Shown piece by piece: positions 23,192 to 35,391 of a DNA stretch of 64,000 bases. Below the pieces are notes generated by a model. The model was not told where the DNA came from, made no database searches, and saw only the letters and a list, made by a program, of their open reading frames with translations. The position numbers and the translations under genes are program-made. The stretch comes from Purshia tridentata (taxonomy: Eukaryota; Streptophyta; Magnoliopsida; Rosales; Rosaceae), in the NCBI GenBank assembly GCA_003254885.1, contig QANT01008482.1, positions 1 through 64,000 of the forward strand. The letters are read 5' to 3'. The number at the start of each line of letters is the position of its first letter. Positions within the stretch are counted from its first letter, which is position 1.

Positions 23192-24630
23192 TTCGCCGAG
23201 TCGTCTTGGCTGGCGAGTTATTAACTCGGAGTCGCCAAACAAAATGAGCTTGTGGGATTCACTAGGGTTTGGCGTCGCCGTAGTAATTTTCCCTCTCGGC
23301 TATTTCGTTTTTAATAAGTCCACAAATTACCGCCAAATTTGTGCAAACTCCCTACTCCTCTTTTTTCATAATTAAAAAGAAAAGAAAACAATATTGCATG
23401 AAAGTTTTTGTTTTTGTTTTTTTTCACATAATTTATATACTTACTAGGTAGTAAATATTTGTTCTTGGGGAGGGGATTCGAATTCTCCATGGAGAAAAAT
23501 GCCATAATTAAGCTAATATCTTATCCAAGACGTCTAAGAAAAATACCGATGAAATAGATACTTAAATGATTGTTAAATATGAGAAAATAAGAAAATGATT
23601 ATTTTATCTAATGAATGACATCTAGTTTCTCTAAAAACTTTTTTTGTGGAAAGAAGTTTGAGAGACTTTGTGTCTTAATAGAAATCAAGATAATATAACT
23701 ACTAATTATATTATGTTCAAATAATAAATGGATAAAGTAATAGTCAAACATTTAGTTGTGAAAAAAGAGGATATCATTGCATGAGAATTCCAAGTGTTTG
23801 GTTACATTTTAGGTAATCAAAATTATTGAAATATCTTAATTTTAACTGCAAAGGCTTCTTCATGAGGATTTTAATTGACATTATATAAATAGTGCATCCT
23901 AGAGGTTTTAGATAAATAAGCTCCTACTTTTCTTGAAAAATTTATCATTTTATATTTCATTTCAATCATCTACTAGTATTGCCAATTCAAAAGTTGTGCT
24001 TCTTTTATATTTATCCAAAATTTTTCACCCAAACAATAAAATAACTGAAAAACCAAAAAATACCCTAATTTGAAATTCAGTGACAAACAAAATTGAAATT
24101 ATACATAATCATGTTATCTATTTCTCCAAGATTAATAAAAGAATTGTGTTAAAAAACATAAAAGGATTAAGAAACAAAAAAAATGGTATGAAATTATCTT
24201 GAAGGAATCAACTACCGCCAGGCGCCAGTGGTCTAAAAAACCCCACAAAAAGTTATGCTCGTAAACGGTAAACCGACTAAGGTGGGAACTCGGATGTGAT
24301 TTAAACACTCCAAAAACACCGATGTCCACTACAGGTTTCACGAAAATACCATTTAGACCTTATTCTCGTACCTCACAAACGTCGCTGGAAAGGGGTAACT
24401 TTGTCCTCACATATCAACTTTCAACAGAAGCCATCAACTCGAGAGGAGCACGCAATGAATCAAAGGGCGCGCCCGCATCACTAAAAAATAATCCATCCAC
24501 TTCCTTTCTCGGTCGGGAAAAAAAAAATATGATATAGACGCAACGAATTTAGACACAGAAGAGTAGAGGACAGAAGAAAGAACCCAAAACAATCTCTCAT
24601 TCTCTAATCGAAAGAGGACCCCAGAAAGAA
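23192..24630. other. Divergent intergenic region (ALKBH1-like / DUF493 promoters)
   Basis: The gene to the left points left and the gene to the right points right, so both promoters lie here. The first about 100 bp is the ALKBH1-like 5' UTR. About 24,540-24,630 is probably the DUF493 5' UTR. The middle is AT-rich with no gene seen. Confidence 0.55.
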
Positions 24631-26824
24631 ATGGCGTGCAGGACTGCGTTGCGCTCCGCCTCGTTAATAGAAGCGTGGCGACCCGTTCATCTTACTCGGA
24701 GCTCCGCTTCCGCCTCGTTCAGGACCCGTGGGTTCTCCAAACCCAAGCTGAGCGGGCAGTTCAGGACCCGAGATTTCCACTCTGCCAAACGGACTACCCA
24801 CCTCAATTGCTCTCACAACGAAAACGCCTCCGCTCTGTCTGAGGACGAACAAGGCCGGCCTCAAGAGGCTGTTTTGAAAGCGATTTCAGGTTTCGTCTCT
24901 GACCCTTTCGGTTTTTGGTATTTAATTTTTATTTGTATTTGAACTCGTTTTAAGTCGTTGTTATTACTGGATATAGAGGTGTCCAAAACAGAAGGGAGGG
25001 TTGGGCAAACCACGAATGTGGTTATTGGAGGCACGGTCGCAGATGATTCTACTAATGAATGGCTCGCCTTGGATCAGAAGGTATTAAAATTTAACCCTTT
25101 TGCTTTGTTTGATGTTTATTTAACAGCCCATTTGCTGTTTTTTACATTAGGAATTAGTGATTAAGTTAATAAAACTTTGCCGAGTTTGTTTGTATAAATG
25201 GTGTCATGTTTTTTAAGGTAAACTCGTACCCAACTGTTAGAGGGTTTACAGCGATTGGGACTGGAGGGGATGATTTTGTGCAAGCTATGGTTGTTGCAGT
25301 TGAATCCGTAATTCAGCAACCTATTCCCCAGGTACATGCATATATATATATATACCTTCTTGTTGTGGCTTCCATCATTTTTCAATTTTTGGATAAAAAT
25401 ATTTATTAATTGCTCCTATGCATGTTTTCCAAGCATCACGTGTTTTACTTGATGTACTCTTTTGCTTCAATGTTAACCATTCAGAGTTTCTTGTCTCAAA
25501 AATAATGTAGGAGACATTATTACAATGTTAAGTTCATGGCAGATTATAAGTGAAGGTGTGGTGCATTTGAGTTGTTTCTTAGACCTCTGTGTAAGTCCTT
25601 GAAATGACAGTCAGTAGGCTTTAGATAATCACATTTTTTTTGGGTGGGGGGAGACCTTAATAGTGATGCCTGATATTGTCTTTCCTGTCTTCTACTGATG
25701 CCTTCTAGTTAGCCTAACAATATGGACTTTTGGAGCAGCACATTATTTTGTAACCAACTTAGATATCTCTTTAGCAAGGGCTAAATCTTGAGATGTATTG
25801 ATGGATTGGCTGAGGAATATGGGATCATAAATATTTGAAGCAGTTTTGAAATAGGAGCAGCTTTAACTAGTGATTACGGAAGTCTAATCAGGTGTTTGGA
25901 GTTGCCAATGAGAAGTACCTCCTTGCAAGTTTAAAGCTCCTACGGGGGAGTGGGAAGGTGTGTAAGAGCATGAAATGGTTTCAATTTGTTTTGGCAATGC
26001 ATAGAGTTGGGTAGGCTGCATATGTGATCAGAGGAACTGACTAGCCTCAAATTCTCCATTAAGTGTGGCAACTACTTTGGCCAATTATATATGAAGTTTA
26101 GAATGTAGAGCCTAATTTGATATCGGCATATCTAGATCAATTTTTGCCCATATTTTTCTCTTTGCAATTAACACCCTGTCACACATGTAAGAACAATTTT
26201 TACTGTTGACATAATTGTCAATGAAACAAGCATCATTAACATTGAACAGTTAAAAATACTTGTCAATGTTTGTCCTCTTGGCTTGGTCAATTCCTGTAAC
26301 CATAGTTTATATTTATTTGACTCTGTAAACCTATGATATGTAGAAAAGTTGTAGGATGATGCAACATCTAACTGCCCCTTATGAATTAAGTTATATGTGA
26401 TTGCTTAGAGGTTTTGTGACATCTAAATTATCGAGTGGATGAGTTTAATCCACCCACAAATGATGAATGCAAAAATTTGATGGAGCTTGCTATTTGATTC
26501 TATGCTTCATGACAGGGTCGTGTGAGGCAGAAGGTATCATCAAGAGGCAAATATGTATCTGTAAACATTGGACCTGTTCAGGTCATTTCCAGTGAACAGG
26601 TCTATCCCTCTCTCGCTCGCACTCATCATGAATGTGCTAATGTTTTGTCGTATATCTATGAAGGAAAAAAGTCTTGATGTAGAATGACAAAACATATAAT
26701 TTGGTTTTCAATCAAATGACACTTGAAGAAAATATTTGTTGACATGGAATTTTATTATGACTTCCAGGTCCAAGCTGTATACAACGCCATGAGAAGAGAT
26801 GATCGGATGAAATACTTTTTGTAG
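24631..26824 (+). CDS. DUF493 (YbeD-like) protein, probably plastid-targeted
   Basis: Five exons close to 205 residues: 24631-24889, 24977-25080, 25218-25331, 26516-26599 and 26768-26824. Residues 1 to about 65 are rich in Ser, Arg and Ala with few acids, typical of a chloroplast or mitochondrial transit peptide. The C-terminal part (YPTVRGFTAIGTGGDDFVQA ... GRVRQKVSSRGKYVSVNIGP ... YNAMRRDDRMKYFL) has the layout of the small ACT-like YbeD/DUF493 fold: a phenylalanine/tyrosine-Pro start, the SSxGxYxSV strand and the short acidic/basic C-terminal helix. Bacterial YbeD is a small protein thought to have a regulatory role; the plant role is unknown. Intron 3 (25332-26515) is 1.2 kb and holds nothing recognised. 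Confidence 0.88.
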
Positions 26825-28639
26825 CGTGATATTCTTCTTCATTGTAGTTTGTACAGAGTGCCAATTTTCTAGGGCCTCCTACTCGCATCCCTCCAATTAG
26901 TCTGGTTTGTGCTCATTTGCATTTTGGTTAATCCAATGATGTTAGTGGGCTGAGGAGTCCTGGTTCAAAATCAATCCATCTACTTGTTCATTCTCAGGAT
27001 GTATTAAGCTTAACTCAGAAAGTAGGCATTGCTAAAAGTCTGTATTATTCTATTGTAAGTTTTATCATCTAATTTATGTTACTGATTTTCATGAAAGGCC
27101 AAGTGAACATTGTTTTGGGTTTGTGAAATAGAACCTTTTCCTTATGGCTATAAATCTCGTGGCTCTTTCCTATCTATAGAATCGTTTGTCCTATCGATCT
27201 AATATAATTGAAGTCTAGGGGGCATTGTTTCTTTAATGTTGGTTTCATAAGTATACAAAATGAGTCAATTTTAGTCGTAATTTTTTTCTTTAATCATCAC
27301 ACTAATCAAGCAAATACTGCCGAAATGTCAGTTAAGAATAATTTCAATAATGTAATGCGAAGCATTATTATCATTATCATACACAAGTAATAGTGTTTTA
27401 CGAGATGCTGCTGACATACCCATTTGAGCAAAATTGTGTATATTCTCTATATATAAGAGGATTTGTACCATTTCTATCGAATTTTATAAGGTGGGAGATA
27501 ATGAACATTGAAATCAATAACCTAAAGTTATGTTACAAACATTATTCATATACGAATAAAAAATTTACAAATTGAACTATTCTTTCATCTGCTTCCAAAC
27601 AGTACGTTTGTAAACGATTCTTGGAGTGAATGCTTGTGGACCATTCTTTTTAAATTCTTCTAACAGTACATAGATAATCCCACAACATAATGCAGTTAAA
27701 TTAATCCTGTTTTAATGTTAATAAATCCCACCTTAAATCTTCATTTCTTTATCTTGGGTTAAAATCTAGTCGTAGGCTGACTTCATTACCAGTCCCTCTC
27801 AGTTTAAAAAGATTCCCTCTTCCTAAGTTTCTCTGCATACCAAAAACCTGCCAAATGGGCCACACCCTATAGTGTATATTATATACATGTCTAATGTTCT
27901 GAATGCATTCTTCTTCAACAAGTCACCATCTCCTTAATATATAATCATCCTTGATGACTTCAGACTTGGCATCTGCACTAAAATAATTTGCAAGTTGTTG
28001 CCATTTCGTAGTCTCCAACTTTTTATTATAATCTTTATTTGCAACTCAGATTGATAGACGCAGTCACGTACGCATTTGGCATTTCGGTGAATACAATCTC
28101 AAAGAGTCAGTTTTGCCCTGACACAAGTTTTAAATCCAAACCCAACCATCAATTAGATGCCTAGTTTGGTTTTGACTCATGACCAGAATCTGTTACCAAT
28201 ATGGGAATAATCTTTGTGTTAAGAACAAACCCAAGATTTGAGTCTCTATTGAAGTTGTAGGCCACATGTGTGTACATAGTAATTTAACCATAATGATTAT
28301 ATATGTTTTGCTGAGCTAATCATAATGACTAGTATTCAATCAACTACTATTTCATAACCTAATGCTGTGGGGGTGTTGCTTTCATCATTTGCTGGCATTT
28401 CTCTCTTTGTCTGCAAGATTTATGGCTTAATTTAATACTCAATTTGATCAAACCAAACCCTGCAGCATGAAATGTTTATATAAGAAACGCTGGTTTTCAC
28501 ATCTACCTTTGAGGTTCTAAATTTGTAACTACCCTCCACCCTTGCTTGTTCTGTTGTGATTTCTTTGCTATTTGTGGTTTACAGTATATTGGGCCATAGT
28601 TTAGTCTTTGTAGTTATAGTTTTCAACTGAGGAGGCAAC
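26825..28639. other. Intergenic DNA, no gene seen
   Basis: The DUF493 3' UTR likely occupies the first few hundred bases. Two short frames near 27,208-27,575 have no family features. The last part is the promoter of the next gene. Confidence 0.55.
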
Positions 28640-29959
28640 ATGGGGAGAAACATAGAAGGAAAGGACATCATGAATGGAAAACTCAAGGTACCCTATTTCT
28701 GTTTTGATTCCAAAATTAAAGCTTAATTTCCTCTGTAACTTTTTTTTTTAACAAAAGCTGCAAATTGTGATATATGAACTTCCACTTTGCTACTGTCTAG
28801 GATATAGTAAAAGGTGAACTCCAGGAATTGACTTCAGGTTCTCTACCAAAATCACCAACTCAAGATGGAAGACCAAGCAGCATGGTAATCAAGGTTAGTA
28901 GCAGTTCTATTCTAGCCTTCTAGGACTAATTGGTACAATATGTTTGATGGGTTTCCCACCATTAATTTTTAGTTCTGATTGCAAGGCGCTTTATTTTGTT
29001 GGGTTAAAAACTTGTTTGAATTACAGAAGGCACATACTGTGTTTCCTGCTCACTTGATAGCAGAAGCCATATCCTCACTCAGAGGCCTTGAACTAAGATG
29101 GTCAGGTCCAATAACACCTAGTGAGATAAAATATGTTCAGCAATATGTCTTCACAAAGTACCCACAATACTGTAATGGTCTAGTGGAAGAGGTAGAGAAG
29201 CTAGAAATTGATAACCTTTCTGGTAATGAAGAATCTTCAGGAACTCCTCCTCATGACCAGCTCAAGTCCCCAAAGAGTGTAACCCCCAAAGAGTTGTCCC
29301 CCTTCAGCAGTAGCCACTCTGATCTTGACAGGACCCAAATGGAGCCTTCAAAACTCCTTGACATCCTCACCAAGAAATCTTCCTTCCAAGGCAATTTTGT
29401 GTCAATCCCAGAGGTCCAAGCTAGCAACCGAGCCTTGAAGCACTGTGGGCTACAAGAGGAGGACTATTTAGTCCTCTTCATGGCCAATTACAAAGATGCT
29501 ATGATGATGATAGGGGAGAGTTACCCCTTCTTCAGAGGGAACTATTACATGACCATCATCAGTGAAGAGTTGGATTCAATAAGGGACTCTGCTACCAACA
29601 AAGAGTCAAAGGTCATATCAGCACCAGAGACTTGGTTGGATTTGAGGATAAAAGGGTCCCAACTTAGCCAGCACTTTAGAAGGAAGTGCAAGCACAGCCC
29701 AAAGGGACTGTTCTCATATCCAGCCACTGTGAATGGGACTAAATACTCCATGCATTGGATCTCAGAGGCACATAGAAATTCATGGCATGTTCTTCTTGAT
29801 GCAACTGGTTTGGTTTTGGGGGAGGATAGATTGGCACTTGCACTGTACAGACCAGATTTTGTACTATGCACCCTCAATAAAACACACACCCAGCCATCTT
29901 GTATCACTTGCCTCTTGGTTAGGAGAAAAACATTTGATACTATGGTACCTGCAGCCTAG
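28640..29959 (+). CDS. Short molybdenum-cofactor-sulfurase-like PLP-fold protein
   Basis: Three exons (28640-28687, 28801-28893, 29027-29959) give 357 residues. An in-frame TGA just before the ATG supports the start. Residues from about 160 on match the aminotransferase-V/MOCOS N-terminal-like family of plants (the At5g51920/At5g66950 group): LKHCGLQEEDYLVLF, ESYPFFRGNYYMTI, KGLFSYPATVNGTKYSMHW, WHVLLDATGL and RPDFVLCTLNKT, the last at the place of the PLP lysine segment. Residues 48 to about 150 are a poorly conserved Ser-rich region. Most relatives are 550-900 residues as I recall them, so this one is short at both ends. It has no MOSC domain, so true MoCo sulfurase activity is unlikely; the function is unknown. 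The protein ends soon after the lysine segment. Confidence 0.75.
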
Positions 29960-31501
29960 AATTTGATTCATCATATTTCTTTGAGTAATACTAAACTTGT
30001 AATTTTATTTGCTTATTCCTGTAAGCTCTATTTGCCTCCTATCGGATTATATTTGTTCCTGTTCAAAATAGAGCATGTTTGATTTAGTTTTCTAGTTTGT
30101 GACTAGATCAAATGCTGGTTCAGCTTAGTTGGTCTCTTCTGGGGAACTATGACCCTCTTTTAGTTCTTTGTTTCACTTCATCCAATAGCCAGAATCATGA
30201 TTGAACTCGAGGTTGAAAACCACAATTTAAATAGGTAATTAATATTATCAACTTGATTTTGGTTAATTAAAACTAAAGAAAATTATGGAGTCCAAGTATT
30301 TGACACCCCATGGCCATCGAAGAAATGGGCACTAACTAATAAGGCCCATCTAAATGCAGGCACAGGATACCACAAATATGGGCAAACCAACGCCAACGCC
30401 ACCGACACCTAAGCTAAGCTCCGTTCTATAAAACATAGACAAGCTCGTATATACTACTCGAATAATGAAACATCAATCATTCATTCACGTAATGTTCCAA
30501 ACAATAATTGAAACTTGCATAAAGGGACAATTAAGAGAAGAACTTTCATGTCCCAGTGAGGTCACCAATCTGACCTGGTGTCACAAACCAATAAATTGTC
30601 GACAGCTAGCAATTTCCTCTCCCTCTCCTGCCTTCTCTCTCTCTTCCTCCACATCCGAAATCTTGCAGCCAAAAGAAGGCATCAAGTGGTTGATATGCTC
30701 TATCATCACCATCTATTTTTTTCTCTGTGATTGCCGCCACCACCATCAGGTGGATCACCGCCCCAGTATGATTGTCACTATGATCACTACTACGTATCTT
30801 ACAAATTCAAGGAATTCAAATGTTGTCGTTTTCATAATTTGAATTGAAATTTGAGTTATAAGGGCTAGAAGCATTTACTACAGCATGTGCATTGTATGCA
30901 TTCAGATTTAGAAATTCTACAGAAAAAAACAAAAAAAGACTCCTGTCAAATTTAAGATTAAAAATTACATTTGTACTTGCATCTGCATCAGATGTGGCGT
31001 CTGCATATTAACATTTCCCTAAAAATGATCGTGCACTAAACCTAACCCATCAATCAAGGACCATTGAGCCTCTAAAAGTAGCACAGCAAGTTAGAGATGT
31101 CAAACTTTTCATTATGATCTGTTGACAAGTCAAATGCTTTTCAGCATCATATTTAATTAACCATTATTTTCCTTTCCACCGAATTGACCACTAACTCTAA
31201 CTAATTATTTCATCAATCTACTATCATTCTCATATTACTATATTAATTTAGGCCCTCGCGTGCATATCATAAAAAAAAATGAAAGAAACTGCATTATGAA
31301 TTTATGATTATATTAAACCTTCCCAACTATAATAAAAATAAAACTATCATTTTAATCCATTGTTAATACGGTAATACTTAATACTGTGAAACGGTTTTTA
31401 AAATAAAAAAGGAAAAACCAAGAAAAAAACAGAGCAGCAAGGACTGTTACTAAAGTAACGGTCCTCCGGTTATCAAAAACTCCCCTCGTCCCCAGCTCAT
31501 T
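29960..31501. other. Intergenic DNA between convergent genes
   Basis: It includes the 3' UTRs of both flanking genes. A TATAAAA at 30,427 precedes a 125-codon frame at 30,465-30,842, but that frame has low-complexity, UTR-like composition (CT-rich runs) and no family resemblance, so it is not called a gene. Confidence 0.45.
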
Positions 31502-32344
31502 TTAGCAAAAACTTGCGCCGTCAGCCTCGCTCACGTTAGCGGCGGACGGTATCTCAAAATGCCAGAGCCTCCCCACGGCTGTAACCAAGTGCTTCCTGCA
31601 GAGGAACTCCTCCGCGAAAGCCTTCTCGACCTTCCGATCCACGTCGTGCAGAAAGACGTGCGTTGCACCGGATCCCCGTCTCCTGGCCATAACTGCCGCC
31701 GAGAATATCGCCCCCATCCGACCGGGCGCCTCGGGAAAATACCCGCGCGGCGCGTCAATCATGATCAGGTCCCACTCCGTGTCGTAAACCTGGTCGGGGA
31801 GGTTGCTGAGCGCCAAACGACACTGCGTGTTGCCACGTAGGATACTTTGGGAGGGAGAACAGGCCGGTTCGGACCGGTACGAGGAGAGCAGATGGTCGGC
31901 TTGCTTGAGCTGCGATTGGTAGTGGACGGTTTTGGCGTGGAGCTGCGGGGCGTCCTTGAGGACGGTCTGCACCCACTTGGGATCCTCTTCGAGGAATAGC
32001 GTGGTGCCACGTGGATTGAAGCCCGCCCACATGAGCGAGTCGTGGCCGAGGCCGAAGACGAGGAAGTTGCAGGGCGCGCGGGCCTTGAGGACCTCGAAGG
32101 AGACGCCGATCTCGCGGCGGTTCTGCTGTGGGACCGTCTGTGACGTAGCGTAGTGGAGGAGCGCCTCCAGCTGGATCGCCGTAGGGGAATAGTCTTGGTT
32201 GAAGGTCGCCAGAGAGCAGAGGAAGGAGGCGCCGCCGCCTTGGCTGAAGCTGGAGATCGTAACCAGCGCCGCCCCGAGCAGGAAAACCAAAACCACGGCG
32301 AGGAACCCCGGCTTGTCCAATAATGGAATACCGCGATTCTTCAT
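31502..32344 (-). CDS. DUF579 polysaccharide O-methyltransferase (arabinogalactan methyltransferase-like)
   Basis: This intronless gene of 280 residues encodes a type II Golgi membrane protein. It has a short basic N-terminus, a hydrophobic anchor at about residues 13-33, then a DUF579 domain. The core holds PCNFLVFGLGHDSLMW (91-106) as the S-adenosylmethionine-binding region, TLFLEEDPKWV (115-125), and the WDLIMIDAPRGYFPEAPGRM and HVFLHDV motifs. The family includes IRX15/IRX15-L, the glucuronoxylan 4-O-methyltransferases GXM1-3 and the arabinogalactan methyltransferases AGM1/2. The 'TLFLEEDPKWVQTVLKDAP' and 'THVFLHDVDRKVEK' wording and the short N-terminus look closest to the AGM subgroup (At1g27930/At1g67330); the assignment is from memory. 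It would methylate glucuronic acid on cell-wall arabinogalactan. The coding sequence is GC-rich, which creates long shadow frames on both strands. Confidence 0.87.
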   Translation of the reverse strand: MKNRGIPLLDKPGFLAVVLVFLLGAALVTISSFSQGGGASFLCSLATFNQDYSPTAIQLEALLHYATSQTVPQQNRREIGVSFEVLKARAPCNFLVFGLGHDSLMWAGFNPRGTTLFLEEDPKWVQTVLKDAPQLHAKTVHYQSQLKQADHLLSSYRSEPACSPSQSILRGNTQCRLALSNLPDQVYDTEWDLIMIDAPRGYFPEAPGRMGAIFSAAVMARRRGSGATHVFLHDVDRKVEKAFAEEFLCRKHLVTAVGRLWHFEIPSAANVSEADGASFC

Positions 32345-33253
32345 CTGGTAAAATAATGAAAATAATAGATTTGGGAACTGGGAATGGGAATGGGAATAGG
32401 AATGTGAATGCGAAACAGGTTAGTTTAGACAAAACTTTTGGTAGTGGGGTGGTTTCGATAGTCTCTAGATAAGAGATTTGTGACATGCACGGTTTCGGAG
32501 CAGAAGCTTTCTCTTGTCTGGTCTCGGGTACACAAAGTTCTCGTCGTGGTTGACAAAAACTGGATATTTTGAATGGCGTAGCAACGAATGGCGACTCATC
32601 GAGCGCCACGTGGGGTAACTTTATGCGCCTGTTACTTTTATGTCCAAATCACTCCTATTTTTTGGCTACCGTACGTGTCTGGGTAGACACTCTCCTTTAA
32701 TAGTGCAGTAAATTTAGTTTTAGATTTATGGTTTTCATGGTTCCAAATTTTAAAAATTAAATTAAATATGGTTAAATATTCACGGACTACTTATTCTTTC
32801 ATTTTATTGTCTTTGTTATTTTTTTTTGGTTGAGTTGAGGCTGAGGAGTCAATTAAGGATCAATTTAAAGGTGAAAAGAAGAGTTATCGGTGGAAGAAGT
32901 GTGGCAAACGATAAAAGGATTTCTTACCATATAGAAAGTGATTCAAATATTTTTGAGAAATAAGAAAGTGGTTAATAATTAATGGTGAGCTTACATTATT
33001 TTTTGTCTAATAACGACGTTACCTTGTATGGGATGTTGTTAACTTGTTACCGATTCAGATTTTCATTTATGATTTTGTTACCTTAAATTTAACTGATGAT
33101 TCCAATTCTAGGAAAAATTTTCAAAATAATTTTTAATAAAGTAATTTACTGATTACATCTAAAGTTAATATCTTGTTGTTTGTACTTTGTAACACATTTG
33201 CAAAAAGACCTAAATATCAAAAGAGTATAATTTGCTAACTAGGTTGGATGGGT

Positions 33254-33798
33254 CAAGGACGGAACTAATGTAGGGGCTGGGTTGGGCTGCAGACCACCCC
33301 CTTTCCTTTAAAAAAAAAAAAAAATAGTTATATACTTATATACCTAGCTCAAACTTAAATATTAGTTGTTACCTAGCTCAAATAAATTATAATAATATGC
33401 AATTAATAAGAAAAAAAAACAAAGACATCTTTTATATTAATTAATTATTATAAATTAGAATGGGTGTTATTATTTTCAATTATGAGTACATAAGTCTAAT
33501 AAATCTAGTGAGGATTTTCAAAGTTTTGATCTTATTTTTTTTTGGGCCAATAAGGTCTTGATCCTTGACTTTGACAATATCATTATAAATCCATGTATCA
33601 AGCCATCAAGAGCGTTAAAATTGTTTAAGGCAATAGAAGCCTTAAAAGCATTAAGTAAATCATGACCTTTGGAGATCATGGGCCCCAAAATAAAATTCAC
33701 TGCCGCTTCTTGGCACCAAACTCCACTTAACCGTAGACGCTAGGTCTATAGTCTTTAATTTTAGCCCATTCCATTTTAAATTCCTAAGTCCGTCCCTA
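33254..33798. mobile_element. Candidate non-autonomous hAT-like DNA element
   Basis: The left end CAAGGACGGA and the inverted right end (TAGGGACGGA when read inward) form about 10-bp imperfect terminal inverted repeats. Flanks GGATGGGT and GATGGGGT resemble a decayed 8-bp target duplication. The inside is AT-rich with an A-run and a purine-rich 'GGGGCTGGG' near the left end, and no transposase was found. Length is 545 bp. This fits an old hAT-type deletion derivative, but both the ends and the family are inferred. Confidence 0.45.
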
Positions 33799-34945
33799 GA
33801 TGGGGTATAATTTGTCAAGAACTATTAGCTCAGGTGGCAATGTGGCATTGTGATGGCAACTAAGAGTTTCACTTTCAAGATCGAGTCTCGATGTATGTAA
33901 GAGAAAAACCTCCCTACAATCATGATTGGTGATGCCATCATCAATCTGCTGGAAAGTTTTCTCTTAATCACATACAAATGAAACAAAAATGTCATCTAAC
34001 TTCTAAGCATGTAGTCTGGACTCTGGGCTTAGCCCAAAGTTGTAAAGACTAGACCTCATACAACATATTACATTGCTGCCCAAAATTCACAAGCCAAGCC
34101 AACCAAGCCTGAGTTTCCTTGGGCCAGGTCCCATAGCTTTTACCCGGTATGAGCCATTACTTACCAAATAAATAATTAAAAAAATCACCATTATTGTATT
34201 ATCTGAGTTAAATTTTAAATTTGATAAAATTTTGAAACAATTAGACAGAAACGATGAAAAATTTAACAAATTACGAATATTTTGAATAAAACTGTAACAT
34301 ATGTGAAAGGCAAAAAATTGTTTAAAAATATAAAATTTTCACCCAAATTTCTTGATTTTTTAGAAAGCAATGTAATTTGATCTAAATTTTGAAAAAAAGT
34401 GTTTAATTTTGCGTTAAGTTTTCATTATCAAAAAATGAAAATCGAAATTTTATTTCCTTGCTATTATATCAGTTTTTATTTATAATTTCATGCGGTATAT
34501 AAATATAATCTATCAAGTTTTTATTTAAACAAAGTTAATAATAATTTCAGTAATAAACAAATAAAACAGTGCAACTGCAACATCAAATCAGATTGGAAAG
34601 TACCTTTCCAAGACTAATACTGCTCCGAATAAAGACAAACTCCCGCCAGCTAACTTCTTAGTATCGCACTTATCATTCATACGTCTCACAAATGCTCCAC
34701 GTGGTTACAGACACGCCACCTGTTGGCTACAGCTCAACTTCATTTAAAGCTAAGGTGGTCAATCGCCAAAACTAGTTGCAGGGCCTTTAACTGCGGCCCA
34801 ACTACCTCGAGTCACTAAAACAGGCCTACAGCCTTGTCCTTTGGCTGACGTGTACGGCCCAGATTCAAACCTCCCGCTGAGTGTTTTACCAGTCTTTAAC
34901 ACCCAGCCATCCCCGCATTAACTGATTGCGAGTCCCATATCCGCT

Positions 34946-34954
34946 TATTTATAT
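34946..34954 (+). promoter_or_regulatory. TATA box of the LTPG gene
   Basis: TATTTATAT lies 58 bp upstream of the first ATG at 35,012. That spacing puts transcription start near 34,980 and leaves a leader of about 30 nt. Confidence 0.55.
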
Positions 34955-35011
34955 CACTTGTCGTAATATGAGTAAGAGTAAAGCTTTGTTTCACACGCAA
35001 AGGAGCTAAAG

Positions 35012-35360
35012 ATGATGACGAGGAGAATGGCGGTGGTGTTGGCAGTGGCGATGGTGGTGGTGTTGTGTTTGTGGGGTTCGGCGAGAGCGGCCGCGCCGAC
35101 GGTGGCTGAGAAGTGCAGCGGGCAGTTTCAGAAGGTGGCGGTGTGTCTGAGCTACGCGACGGGGAAGGCGGAGACTCCGACGAAGGAGTGCTGCGATTCT
35201 GTGAAGGGGATAAGGGAGACGGAGCCGGAGTGCTTGTGCTACGTCATGCAACAAGCCAACAGCGGCAGCGAAGAGATCAAGAAGATGGGGATTCAGGTGC
35301 CCAGGTTGCTTCAGCTCCCCACTACATGCAGCTTGAAAAACGCCAGCGCCAGCAACTGTC

Positions 35361-35391
<31 letters not shown>

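Larger units (their letters stand above)
32345..35011. other. Divergent intergenic region with hAT-like element
   Basis: The left edge is the promoter and 5' UTR of the DUF579 gene and the right edge the LTPG promoter. A candidate hAT-like element at 33,254-33,798 is listed separately. No other gene was seen. Confidence 0.55.

Noticed and set aside
30465-30842. 125-codon frame after a TATA-like box
   Set aside because: The composition is UTR-like with CT-rich runs, no domain is recognised, and TATA matches are expected by chance in this AT-rich DNA.
31755-32609. 284-codon minus-strand frame overlapping the DUF579 gene
   Set aside because: It is Arg/Pro-rich shadow sequence in another frame of the GC-rich methyltransferase coding region. 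The DUF579 frame carries all family motifs.
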